From Micractinium sp. NFX-FRZ (Eukaryota; Chlorophyta; Trebouxiophyceae; Chlorellales; Chlorellaceae): a DNA stretch of 64,000 bases. Numbering within the stretch: position 1 is the stretch's first letter; each line of letters opens with the position of its first letter. Below, piece after piece: positions 9,698 to 19,956 of the stretch. The stretch is taken from NCBI GenBank assembly GCA_029339195.1, contig JAPTJF010000003.1, positions 434,001 to 498,000 on the forward strand, read 5' to 3'. A program made the position numbers and the translations under genes. Under the pieces are notes generated by a model. That model saw nothing but the letters and a program-made list of their open reading frames with translations. It ran no database searches and was not told the origin of the DNA.

Positions 9698-12600
9698 CCA
9701 CGGGCGTCCTATGTCGAGCTCCTCGTGCAGCGCGCGTGCCCCTGCGCACCAGGGCGTACGTCGGGGCCCCAACCGGCAGCACCGCCACCCCGCCGCTGCC
9801 CACCGCCCCGCGGTCCTCCGACCTCCTGCACGACTCGCGTTTGGCGGGCCTGTCGGGCCTGGCATACGTGCCAGCACATGAGCTGGAGGAGCGTCTGGGG
9901 CGGCACGGCCTGGAGCTGCAGGCCCACGGTACCACGCACTTCACGCGCTGGTTTGTGGCGCGCAAAACGCCGGCAGCGGCGGCAGCGGCGGCCGCTGCGC
10001 CCGAGCCAGGCAGCCTGAGCGCCGACCCCGCCCAGCGCTTCATCTTCCTGCGGGGCGTATCGTGGCGCTCAGCGGACCTGGATGCCCTAAGGGTGAGGCG
10101 CGCTTTTCGTTGGCTGTGCTTGTGCCAAAGGCTCACCGTGCGCCGGTGCGCCTGTCAGCAGCCTGCTGTGAGCGGGCAGCGGTTAAGCGCTCTGGTGCGC
10201 CAGGTGGTGTGCTTCCAGGGTGCCCCCCACCCCCCACCCCGCCACCGCCCCCGCCCCCGCCTCACCCCCACGATGCTGCAGGTGTGGCAGGGGCTGATGA
10301 GGGCGCTGCCGACCCCATTTCTGCCCCACCTCACCTCACCCTCTGAGGAGCTCGTGGCGCACAGGTGGGTGGTGCGGGCAGGCGGGGGGACCTTTGAATG
10401 GGGGGTGGGGGCGGGCAGCTGGGAGTGAGTGAGTGAGTGAGTTTTGATGGTGAGGGAGGACAGGGTTGGTGGGAACGGGGGGATGGGTGCTTCCCCCACG
10501 GGAGCCTCGCACATCCCGCTACCTGATGCCGCAACACATGGCCAGCCAGCCTGGCCCTGCCCCCGCCCACTCTGCGCTGCCGCCTGCACTTCGTCGAATT
10601 TCGCACCCCACAGCATCGGTCCTCATCCCCCTCTGCCCCGTGCCGCCTCGCGCTACGCCCCTTCTCCGTGCAGCGGGGTGGCCGAGATGGCTGAAGAGCT
10701 GTTTGCCGTGCTGCGGCCGCACATGGAGGGCCAGACCCGCGTGCACCTGGCTGGGCACAGCCTTGGGGGCTCTTTGGCCACACTGGTGGCGCTCACCGCC
10801 CAGCTCAAGCTGGGGGGGTGCAGCGTGAGCAGCGGCGGCAGCGGCGGCAGCAGCGCAGGCGATGGCAGCAGGAGTGCAGGCAGCGGTGGTGCAGGCAGCA
10901 GTGTCGGTAGCAGCAGCGGTGGCGGCCGGCAGGGGCGGCAGTGCCTGGAGGTGCAGTGCACGACGTTTGGGTCGCCGCCGGTGCTGGCGCTGGCGCATGG
11001 GGCGGCGGAGGATGGTCGCTCCATCCTGCAGGTGGGTGCTTGCCACTGCTTACGTCTTGCTTCACGTCATGCACCGACTCCTGCCAGGGCTGCCACACGC
11101 TCCATCCGTGTGACAGGCTGCTGGCCGCCCTGGCAGGCTGCGCTTTGCTCCTGCTGGCTTGTGCGGCTTGCTCCTGCTGGGCTTGCCTTGGCTTCCGGGT
11201 CGATTCTGCGGTCACACCAGCAAGCGATGGCGGGGCATGCAGGGGTGCCGGAGAGCGCCCCTTGCAGTGTGCACTTTGCCACACCCTGGCCTGCCGTCTC
11301 CTGCCCGACCCTGCCTGCCCTGCATGCTATGCCCGCTGTGCTCTGCCGCAGGCCCTGAAGCTTCCGCTGAGCTCCGTGAAGAACTACGTGCTGCAGGTGA
11401 TTGGTTTCTCTTTGTGATGTGAGATCGGTTGCAATTTGAGATCTTTGATGTCGAACTGTGTGCCGCCAAGTGGGTGCCAACGCAGCGCTTGGGCAAGCAT
11501 CGTGCCACGCAGCGCCAGTGTGCTGGAGCGGAGGGCGTGGGCAGCCGGGCAGCGGGGCGGCGCTCGGGTCGAACACAGCTGGGCAGCTGCGGAGGAGACG
11601 CAGCTGTAAGGGTGCCCGGGGTGAAGGGAGTGAGGACATGTGATGTGGTCCATTAGCCCTAGGGGCTGCGCCAACCAGCCCCGCGCCATCCACGCCCGCA
11701 AACCTGCCCCTTAAACCTGGTTTGCTTGCTTGCCTGCGCAACCGCCCGCCCCGCCCCCCCACCCCTGCAGGATGACCCAGTCCCCCGAGCCCTGCTCAGC
11801 GCCGACCCCGCCTTTATGGCGCTGAAGCAGTACCCTGCGGTGGCGGGCCTGCTGCGCCTGCGGGAGCAGTGGCTGGGCCAGGGGGTGCTCAGCCCCACAC
11901 GCTTCCTGTTCCACCCGGCCGGCGACGTCTTCCTCGTCAGGTCCGCCAAAGGACGTGTTCTGTACCCGCTTTGGAGAAGCAGCTTTCAGGCTGTCTTCCA
12001 GTTTGCCAAGGCTGTCTTCCAGTTTGCCATGAATCACACTTGAGTTTGAAGTTTGATTAATCATCCGGCCCCGCGCAGCCGGCGCCAGCTGGGACCTTTG
12101 TCGCCTCCACTGGCCGCGTTGCATTGGAAACGCTGCTGCGCCTCCCAGGGTCTCCTTTAACAACCGTCTGCCCTCCCCTGCACCCAACCCGCCCTGCCCA
12201 CCCGCACACCTGCCCGCGCGCAGGTGGTCTGCCGAGACTGGCCACTCGGTGCGGCTGCTGGCGCCTCACACGCTGCAGGATGAGCTGGCGCTCGATGTGG
12301 ACACGCTGAGGAACAGCCCGGTGAGCATGGGCTTGGTTCTTGTGCGGTAGGGTTTAGCACGAGCTTTCAGGTGTAGGATGAGTTGAGCCATGATGTTGGC
12401 ACGCTGAGGAACAGCCCGGTGAACGCACGCTAGTATCACCCTAGTGAGCAAGGACTACCGTCCACTGTAGAGGTGAAGTGGCAGCGCACAGCATGAAGGG
12501 AGAGACTCTGAAGGGTGGACATAGACGGGCGTTGCAGAGACAAGGCCGCACGTCAATCAAACCCTGAACCTGGTTCGCTTACCCCTGCCCGACGGAGGCC

Positions 12601-12991
12601 CCCAACCCACCCCATGGAGGCCCCCTAACCCTGCCCAACGGAGGCCCCCAACCCACCCTGCGCTGCTGCTGTCTTTCGTACTGCCTCTCTAGGGTGCTGC
12701 TCCTGCCGCCGCTGCCTCTGCTGAGGCCGCTTCCGTCAACCAAATTGCACACAGACACGCCATGAAACCCGAACCCTTGCCCTAACTTAAGCTCCAATTC
12801 CCCACGGTACCGCTGCCACCTGGCAGATGGCGCTGATGCAGGCTGTGATGGACCACCACTACGGCTCCTATGCCACTGAGCTGCGGGCCGCTGCGGCTGC
12901 CTTGGCAAAGCAGGAGGCCGCAGCCGCCGCAGCAGCAGCAGCATCAGCGGGAGCGGCAGCAGAGGACGAGTTTTCTGTGCACAGAGCGTGA
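9698..12991 (+). CDS. Class-3 lipase (alpha/beta hydrolase), 5' exon not resolved
   Basis: Predicted acylglycerol/galactolipid lipase of the fungal-lipase (class 3) type; the closest plant analogues I can name are the plastid PLIP lipases. Exons: up to 10092 (from about 9698), 10282-10364, 10674-11031, 11352-11396, 11771-11940, 12224-12320, 12827-12991, at least 437 residues. The nucleophile elbow is VHLAGHSLGGSLATL in exon 3. The acid is probably the Asp of DDPVPRAL (exon 5), and the histidine probably lies in DHHYGSYATEL (last exon), which is the family order Ser-Asp-His. A low-complexity Gly/Ser insert splits the domain after the Ser motif. The last residues are Ala-rich. The protein must start upstream, because no in-frame ATG exists in the first recognised exon. 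Compartment is inference only. Confidence 0.75.
12374..12427 (+). repeat. Degenerate copy of lipase exon 6 end plus its donor
   Basis: Bases 12374-12427 repeat, with scattered changes, the end of exon 6 and its 5' splice site (12274-12326), about 101 bp downstream inside the intron. The last 25 bases, including CGCTGAGGAACAGCCCGGTG, are essentially unchanged. Confidence 0.85.
12585..12657. repeat. Short tandem repeat in lipase intron 6
   Basis: Two copies of a roughly 29-base unit containing ACGGAGGCCCCCAACCCACC (12585-12613 and 12629-12657), with a shortened third copy between them. Intronic, no coding role seen. Confidence 0.8.
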
Positions 12992-13811
12992 TAGTGGGGG
13001 CGCGCCCAGCGCCCCGCAACTCTGCCCGGTTTTGATCACCCCAGCTTTTTGTGCGAGCTGTTTTTTTTCCTGCACAGAAACCTGTCTGCGTGACGCCCAT
13101 TCTTTTGAACCATGCTGCAAGCCCCGCTTGCCCTCAGCTTGCCCCCATTGCTTGCACAGCTTTGTTGCCCATCCTCTGCCACACCCCAGGCCTTCAGACG
13201 CACTGCTCTCTGATAGCTCTGACTAGCATCTGCGTTCGTTCAGCGCATGCGAACCTCTTCCATTGCTGTTTGTACCCTGCACAGCAGTGTGTCGAAATGC
13301 ACCGCATCGGGCACTCTGGTGCGAGGCACCCATGGTGTGTGTGGGAAGGAGGTGCGGGAAGGGCACAACCGGAGCTTCAGCATCTGTTTGTTGGCAACCT
13401 AGGCAAGGCAGGTGCCTTCTGCAGTGACCCTCGGCAGGTGCATTTTGGCATGGCAGCTGGGGAGCATAGACAGTGGCATGGGCAAAGCTCGAACCCTAGG
13501 GCTGTCCAAGGCGGCAGGTGCCAGGTGGGCACCTTTCCTCACGCCCATGCAGCGCCAAGCCCATGAGCCAATTTGCTTGAACAGCCTGAATGCGGCGGCT
13601 TGCTTACACCTGCTGCTCCTTTCAAAGATAAACCACGATGGGACATGGGTGGCGACTATGAGGTATGGCAGGCTGATGGGGACAGGAACCAGCGCTGGCG
13701 CCCCACACATGCCGCCTGCTCCGCCTTAACAAGCGGTTTGCCTCCATCTGGGACGGTGTGCTGCAGGCACCCTGCTGTTGCATTCCTCCTGCTGTTGCAT
13801 TCCTCCCTGCT
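12992..13811. other. Convergent 3' flanks of lipase (+) and ECO1 (-)
   Basis: 820 bp between two convergent stop codons. I see only stop-broken frames, a T8 run near 13063 and no RNA gene or repeat. Presumably 3' UTRs of both genes. Confidence 0.5.
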
Positions 13812-14431
13812 TCACTCGTAGACCAGGAAGCGCCGGGTGCCTGTGTATGCCTCAATGAAGCCCCGCCCATCGTCAGTAGGGGCGCTGCGTTCAGGCGGAG
13901 AGGGGGCGGAGGGAGGGGTTCGGGGAGGGCGGGCGTGTGCTGGTGTCCTGCGGCGGGCGAGGGGCAAGCACGGGTACCGGAGCGCTGGCAGGGGGCACAC
14001 ACACACAGACAGCATGGTGCAGGGGCACTATGAGTGACTCTTGATGCACACTCAGGCAAAGGCCGGCAAGCCACACGCATGTATTGGGGTGCACGCCTTT
14101 GCCTGCCCACTTCCTCCGACCGGCAACAACCGTTCTTGTGTCACCGGGCTCATACTCCCTCCACCAGCCTCCTCCGCCTGGCCCCCTCCTGCCCCCCGCC
14201 CCCCACCTGAATGCCAGCTCATGGCGCGGCACCACATAACCCGGCATGGCCTGGCAGCGGCAGCAGTCCAGCAGGCGGGTGGCCAGCCCCCGGCGGCGCG
14301 CCTCCACGGACACCCACATCAGCCGCACGCCGCACACGGCGCGCACACGCCGGCTGTGGTCCAGCTCTAGCGGCGGCGGCGCCGCAGAGGGAGGTGCCGC
14401 CTGCTGCGCCTGCCGCGCCTGCTGCTGCCCC

Positions 14432-14464
<33 letters not shown>

Positions 14465-16530
14465 GCCTGCTGTGGTACGCCGGCTGCTGCTGCCCGCTGC
14501 CCCTGCCCCTGCTGAGGCCCTGCTGCATGAGCAGGCTCTGCCTGGCGGCCCTCGTCTGCTGCAGGCGCACCGCTTCCACTGCCACCGCTGCCGCCGCCGC
14601 ACTCTGCGGTGGCCCCGCTGCTGAGCGTGACTGACAGCAGGGAGCGCCCAGACGTGGCCACCTGCGCCACCGCCGCCGCTGGCAGCGCCGCTGCTGCCTC
14701 CTCCTCGTCCTCTGCCCCTGCGCCGCCCTGCCCACCGCTGCCGCCTCTGCCGCTGGCCGCAGGCACCGCCGCTGAACCGCAGCTGCGCATGCTGTGCACC
14801 ACGCAGGGCGGCAGGCTGGGCTTCACGGGGAATGCCTCTCTCACCGCCTCCACTGCCACTAGCGCTTGGATGCGGCGGGCCGACGACACGTAGAGGAGCA
14901 GCGTGAGCGGCACGCGCAGCAGCCAGCCCCGGGGCAGCCCCATCTGCTCTTCTAAGAAAGCAGAGAGCTCCTGCAGGCGGCAGGGAGGGGCGTGGGGGAG
15001 GGAGCCCAGGGGGGTAGGTGGGCGAGCAAGGGGCAGTGGGGCAGGGCAGGGACGGGCCGGGCAGGTCGGGGCGGGGCAGGCTGCAGTGCTTGCACACGTG
15101 TCGACTTGCTCCCCAGATTCCGGCCCTAACCTAAACAAACCATACACCCCAGATCCCATACACTCAGCCTGGCTCGCCTGCCGGTTCGCCCGCCCGTCCG
15201 CCCCGGCTACCGTACGCCCCCACCCCACCCACCTTGCGCCCCCGCCCCTGCTGCTGGTCGGCGCTGCCAAACAGCAGCACGCGCCCCCGGCTTCCGTCCA
15301 GCTGCACAACCTTCTCGCCCTGCCACCCCTGGTAGCGGGGGCCCTCGGTGGCGCTGGCGTGGAAGGCTGCGTGCAGGCGGTCGTCTGTAGGGAGGAAGGC
15401 AGAAAGCAAAGGACAGGGAGCAGACATTCGGAAGGGTGAGCAAGGATGGGGGGCAGACGTCAGGGAGGGGGAGCGCGTGTGGGCGGGACGGGCAGAGGAG
15501 GGTGGGAGGGCAAGTGTGTGCAGGTCAGGAGGGCAAGCGGCGGGTGGGAGGCTGCGTGCAGATGATCTCAGGAGGCGCGGGGTGGGGGATGGGGGCAGGG
15601 GGCCAGGTGAGGGGCAGTTAGGCCCAGGAAGCAAGGAAGGGGCGGGCCAGAAAGCGATTGGCAGTGGCAACCTCAGAGGCGACGGCCGGGCAACAGGGAG
15701 GCTCACACAGCCAGGAATGCAAAAGAGTATGCATACACACCACGCTCCCAAAACCTAGCCAACTGGTGCACTCGCGGCAGGATGTCCCTCCTGGCATCAT
15801 GCCACCAGCCGGGTCTGTCTCCCTGCCCCGCCCTGCAACCCAGCCCGCCTGCCGGTGATTGGGATCACCTGCCTCGGTGCCGCGCGCATACAGCATGCCG
15901 CAGGTCGGGCAGCGAAAGGAGTGGAAGTGGCGCTGCCCTACGTCCAGGTACATTTGTGTGAGAGGCCGCTGCTGCTGTGGCGGCGGCGCACGTGGCGCCG
16001 GCTTGCCGCCGGCCCCAGCCTCGGCTGCAGCGGCTGCGGCAGCGGTAGCGGCAGCGGCAGCGGGGGCCGCTGCCCCCGCCTGCATTGATGCCGCATCTGC
16101 TGCGCTGCCGGCTGCGGCAGCAGGGGACGGCGTTGCGGGGTGTGCTGCTGCTGCTGCCATGCCGCCGCTGGGCCTGCAACCGGGCGGGCGCAAGGTTGGC
16201 GGTGCACGGTCAAGAAACGGGGAGCTGAGTAACAGCAGCCAAGGACGCCTTGAGCAGGGTGCGCTTTGACACTGTTGAAAATACTCACCGCTTGCGCTTG
16301 CGGGAAAACTGCTGCTGCACTCCTGCGCTGCTGCCAGCGTGCGGTGGCGGAGCCGGCGCCTCTCCCGCCGCGGGCGCCTCGGCTGCCGCCGCCGCTGCTG
16401 CCCCCTCCGCTCCGACTAGTGTCGGCGCTGCGTTGCCTCCTGCAGCAGCTCCAGGTGAGGCGTGCCGCCTTCCGGCCGGCTTGGAGCCCTTGGGTGGCAG
16501 GGCGCGGAAATACGACTTGATGGGCTGCAT
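13812..16530 (-). CDS. ECO1: Cohesin acetyltransferase Eco1/Ctf7 (ESCO family)
   Basis: Acetylates the Smc3 subunit of cohesin during S phase to lock sister chromatids. Five minus-strand exons, 511 residues: 16289-16530, 15869-16173, 15233-15384, 14207-14970, 13812-13884. The N-terminus MQPIKSYF resembles a PCNA-binding PIP box with Met in the first place. The zinc finger is split by an intron: C-P-T-C-G-M in exon 2 and H-A-A-F-H in exon 3. The acetyltransferase core has the CGVRLMWVSVEARRRGLATR coenzyme-A loop, then HELAFS, and the conserved end TGTRRFLVYE. About 150 low-complexity residues, including ten consecutive Gln, are inserted where animal proteins have a short loop. It is divergent from dUTPase. 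Exon sums and phases agree exactly. Confidence 0.93.
14434..14463 (-). repeat. (CAG)10 coding for polyglutamine inside ECO1
   Basis: Ten pure CTG units on plus, read as ten Gln codons in exon 4 of ECO1, flanked by further Gln/Ala-rich sequence. It lies in the insert between the two halves of the acetyltransferase domain. Confidence 0.95.
15546..15575 (-). repeat. Degenerate copy of ECO1 exon 3 start and acceptor
   Basis: On minus, this stretch repeats the beginning of exon 3 with its upstream splice region (15358-15395): GGCTGCGTGCAG is shared and the flanks are degenerate. It is 190 bp upstream in transcript direction, inside intron 2. Confidence 0.65.
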
Positions 16531-16692
16531 GTTTGAAGCTCTGCCCCTCCTTCAGTGATCGGACATGCCCTTTGTTACCAGGGGGTCTGAAGCTTATAAT
16601 GCGAACCTGCTTTGGCGCGCTTAGCCACGTCGGCTGCAACTCAAATGCAACTTCTCCCTGCGCCTTCCTTACACTGCTGTGTTCATTCCTGC
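16531..16692. promoter_or_regulatory. Bidirectional promoter ECO1 / dUTPase with E2F-type site
   Basis: 162 bp between divergent start codons of two S-phase genes. TTTGGCGC at 16611-16618 fits the E2F consensus TTTSSCGC exactly and sits near the middle. E2F-DP control of replication genes is established in plants and green algae. Use of this site is inference. Confidence 0.6.
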
Positions 16693-18210
16693 ATGCTCTA
16701 CGGCCTGCGATCTTCCCTTGCATACCGCTGCCTGCCGCTCTTGTGCATCAAGCCCAAGCACCACCGCACCGCCGTCATGGCCAGCACTCTGGCTGCCACA
16801 GGCCGGGAGAATGTTCCCGCAGAGCCCGCAGCCAAGGTGCAACGCACGGAGGGGCCAGCGGCAGCGGCACCCGTGGAGGCGCTCCGAGTGCGCCGCTTGA
16901 ATGAGCACGCGCTGCTGCCTAAGCGCGGCTCGGCGGGCGCCGCGGGCTACGATCTGGCCAGGTAAGGGTGAGAGCATCACGCGGTATGGTCGCCCTGGGA
17001 GGGCTGCAGCAGCAACTTGACAGGCCTTGCCGCCGGTCCCGCCCGCTGCGGCCCTTGCAAACACACCGCCCTTGCTCACCCCAAACCGACCCTTGAGCCC
17101 GCCTCCTCTCCCTCCTCCCTCTGCGCAGCTGCGAGGACACCGAGGTGCCCGCCCGCGGCCGCGCCGTCGTGAAGACAGGCCTGCAGATTGCCTGCCCGCC
17201 TGGCACCTATGCACGCGTGGCGCCGCGCTCCGGCCTGGCCGTGAAGCACTTTATCGACACGGGGGCGGGCGTGGTGGATGAGGACTACCGAGGGGAGGTG
17301 GGCGTGGTGCTGTTCAACCACGCAGACACCCCTTTCCAGGGTGAGTGAGTCGGGGGGCCGTGTTTCTTGGGCTGCAAGCAGCCAGGGGTGGGGGACTGAG
17401 GGTGGGCTCGAAGTGGTGGTAGGCGGCAGCAGGGTGGCGCGGGACAGGGTGGGCCCTGGGCTGCCCAGGGAAGTGTGTGGGTGCACAGTGCTGTCGGGAG
17501 GACCGGTGCTCTTACATGCACGCAGGCGCACCCCTGCAGCTTGCGCAAGGGGATTGGGGGGAGGGAGGCGGGAGGGAAGGGAGGGGGTGTGCCAGGGCAG
17601 GGGGTGTGAGACAGGCACAGCGGCGGCGGGTGGGCGGCAGGCGGGGCTGGCAGCGTGGCGTGCTGCGCTGTGCTGTGCTGTGCTGTGCTGCGCGCCTCAC
17701 CCCGCAGTTTGCGCCCAGGTCGAGTCGGAAGCTGGTGAGGCAGGTGGCAATGAGGTCGCTGGAGGCGTCTGTGGGGGCAAGGGGAGGGCAGGTGGGCTTG
17801 GTCCAGCCTTCCTCCTGCCTGGCATGCCAGCACCAGCCTGGCACCCCAGCACCCCCCTCCCCTGCTTGCTCTCACCCGCACGTCGCAGCCGCTCCGCGGC
17901 TGTGACCCGCTTGTCTTGCCCCCTTTCACCCTTCCTCCCCACCCTTCACCTGCAGTCGAGCGCGGCGATCGCATGGCTCAGCTGATCCCGGCACGCGTCG
18001 AAGCCCTGCCCCTTTACCCGTGTTGAGTGATCGCTGCCTTCGCACCCACGTTTTTGCCTTCCTCCTCACCCACGTGCAGTCAAGCGCGGCGACCGCGTGG
18101 CGCAGCTGATTCTGGAGCGCATCGCGACGCCTGATGTTGAGGAGGTTGAGAGCCTGGATGACACACAGCGGGGAGCGGGCGGCTACGGCTCCACCGGAGT
18201 GGCCAGCTGA
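16693..18210 (+). CDS. DUT: dUTPase (deoxyuridine triphosphate nucleotidohydrolase)
   Basis: Hydrolyses dUTP to dUMP and pyrophosphate, keeping uracil out of DNA and feeding dTMP synthesis. Three exons: 16693 (or 16777)-16961, 17129-17340, 18080-18210. All five motifs of the trimeric family are present: [38 protein letters not shown] and the C-terminal P-loop-like GGYGSTG. From ATG 16777 the protein has 175 residues. An in-frame ATG at 16693 adds 28 residues rich in Leu/Arg/Lys with no acid, as in an organelle presequence. So one gene could make nuclear and organellar forms, as in mammals. The intron before the last exon contains a decoy copy of that exon (17956-18026). Confidence 0.95.
17956..18026 (+). 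pseudogene. Duplicated decoy last exon of dUTPase
   Basis: Preceded by a good acceptor (CCTGCAG at 17949-17955), this 71-base stretch repeats the first 45 bases of the true last exon (18080-) with roughly 78% identity and in the same phase. Spliced to exon 2 it reads [20 protein letters not shown] and ends in TGA at 18024-18026. It keeps motif IV in altered form but lacks the glycine-rich motif V. The pyrimidine tract in front is also duplicated. Whether it is ever spliced in cannot be seen here. Confidence 0.8.
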
Positions 18211-19956
18211 GCAGGCACAGCAGGCAGCTCGTGTAGCACACTAAACACTTCCTTGCGCTGCGTTTTATTGCGAAGCAGCTTGTTCGGCTTGGCTGAGACG
18301 TGACGGGCACCCAGGCAGCTGAGAGGGCACAGCTGGGGGGCTGCCAGGGCCGACGGCGCGCCGCCTGCGCCGCCTGCGCTGGCCTCTGTGCCAGTATCTG
18401 TACACATGTTCAAGAGTCGTAACCTCTTTGGTTCCCTGCCCGCGCATGCCTGCGCCCACGCTCTCCCCCAAGCTGTATCGCGCCCCCTGCTCATTGCGCA
18501 CACTCACGTGTCTTTTTCTTCTGACCAACCTTACCAGAATGCAACACTGCGCCTCAGACCAAGACCACAGCGGGCGGCGGGGAACGGAGGCAGGTGGCGG
18601 GGTGACTTGACATGTGAGCTTGAGACTTGCGCATGTGAGCGCGAGCATGCGGCATTGAGGGGCAACCCCAGGGCAGCGGGCCTCGATTGTGGCTGGCTGC
18701 ATCCCCCTGTGGGCTTGTGCTGCACAGCGTGGGGCCGCTGCCCAGCCTGGAAGCAAGGCAGCTTTGGAGGTGACACGCTCGAAGCAAGCAAGTGGGCTCT
18801 ATCCTGTCCAGAGGACGGGTGCTCCCGCCACACCTGCACCCCATGCGCTGCTGCCACGTTGCCTCCTGGGCCCCTCTCAGAGCGCTGCCGTGCCTGCACT
18901 GACACTGCACTGCATTTCCAGCAGCCCGAGTACGTGGCGCAGCGAGCCGGGGGGTCTTGTAGTTACAAGAGTTACAGGATGGTGGGCGCCCAAGTACAGT
19001 GGCCGGCACCACCACTGGACGGGCGCAGGCTGGGGCAGGGCTGCCACACCCCCTCCTGGCTCACACCTTTTTGGGAATGCGGGGCAGTGTTTGGTTGCTT
19101 GGCAAACCTTCAAAGCTGGTGCACGGGAAGCCTGGAGAGTGCGGTGGGCGTCCAGGGCCGGGCACCTCTGCAGGCAGGTAAGGACAGCCTGTGGTACCGC
19201 GGCATGCGGTGTGGAGGGGAGGGTCACACCTCCTCCTCAGCACGGAACCAACAGCGTGCGCCGTGCTCCTTCCGGCAGAGTTACGCGCCTTGAAACGTCT
19301 TACTGAGACCAGCACCGAGGGTGGATGGCGCAAACACGATGTTCAACACTTCGCTACGGTCGCACGGTTCGCAGACAGGCACCCGCTGGGCACCGGTTCG
19401 CTGGCAGCATGCAGCCCGTGCATCCGGTTCCGCCCCGCCGCACGTCTAACGCCAAGTGAATACTATTGATGTGCACAATTGAAGCAAACTCAACGCTGTC
19501 GGGCCTGGTCACCGTGCCGCCGTGCTGCACTTGTTGGATACGCCCGCCACCGCCACCATGGCACGGTGGAAGGAGCCGCACGACAGCGAACATCCAGGAC
19601 ATTGAGCACAAAAGGAAAGGAGGCAGTCCCAGTTCAGCATTCTGTCTCTCTTTGGTGGAGCTCCCACTCCCACCGCTCACCTGCCTCAATCTCGAGGCTC
19701 CCTGCTCCTGCTGCGGGAAGGTTGCGTCTCGTACTCAGGTGCCAGCCATGAACTATCGCGGGGCTAGCACGCCCCGGCCAGCGCTCTTGCTTCATGGCCA
19801 TCTCTGCAGCATTGCAGGGTCCTCGGCGCGGCGCTGGCAGGCGGGAGTGCGATGTACTTGCACGCTGTCCTCATCCAGGATGGGCCGTCGGTCCTGGAGC
19901 GCTCGCACTGACCCTCTCCACGGTCTGCACTTGCTGCAGGAACCCCGCCCAGCACC
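18211..19956. other. Intergenic region before cysteine-rich gene 1
   Basis: 1.75 kb with no gene I can support on either strand. Frames are long only because the DNA is GC-rich, and none has splice-consistent neighbours or family motifs. It should hold the dUTPase 3' UTR and the promoter and 5' UTR of the next gene. The last 60 bases before 19957 resemble those before the start at 29612, so the 5' UTR was part of the tandem duplication. Confidence 0.5.
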
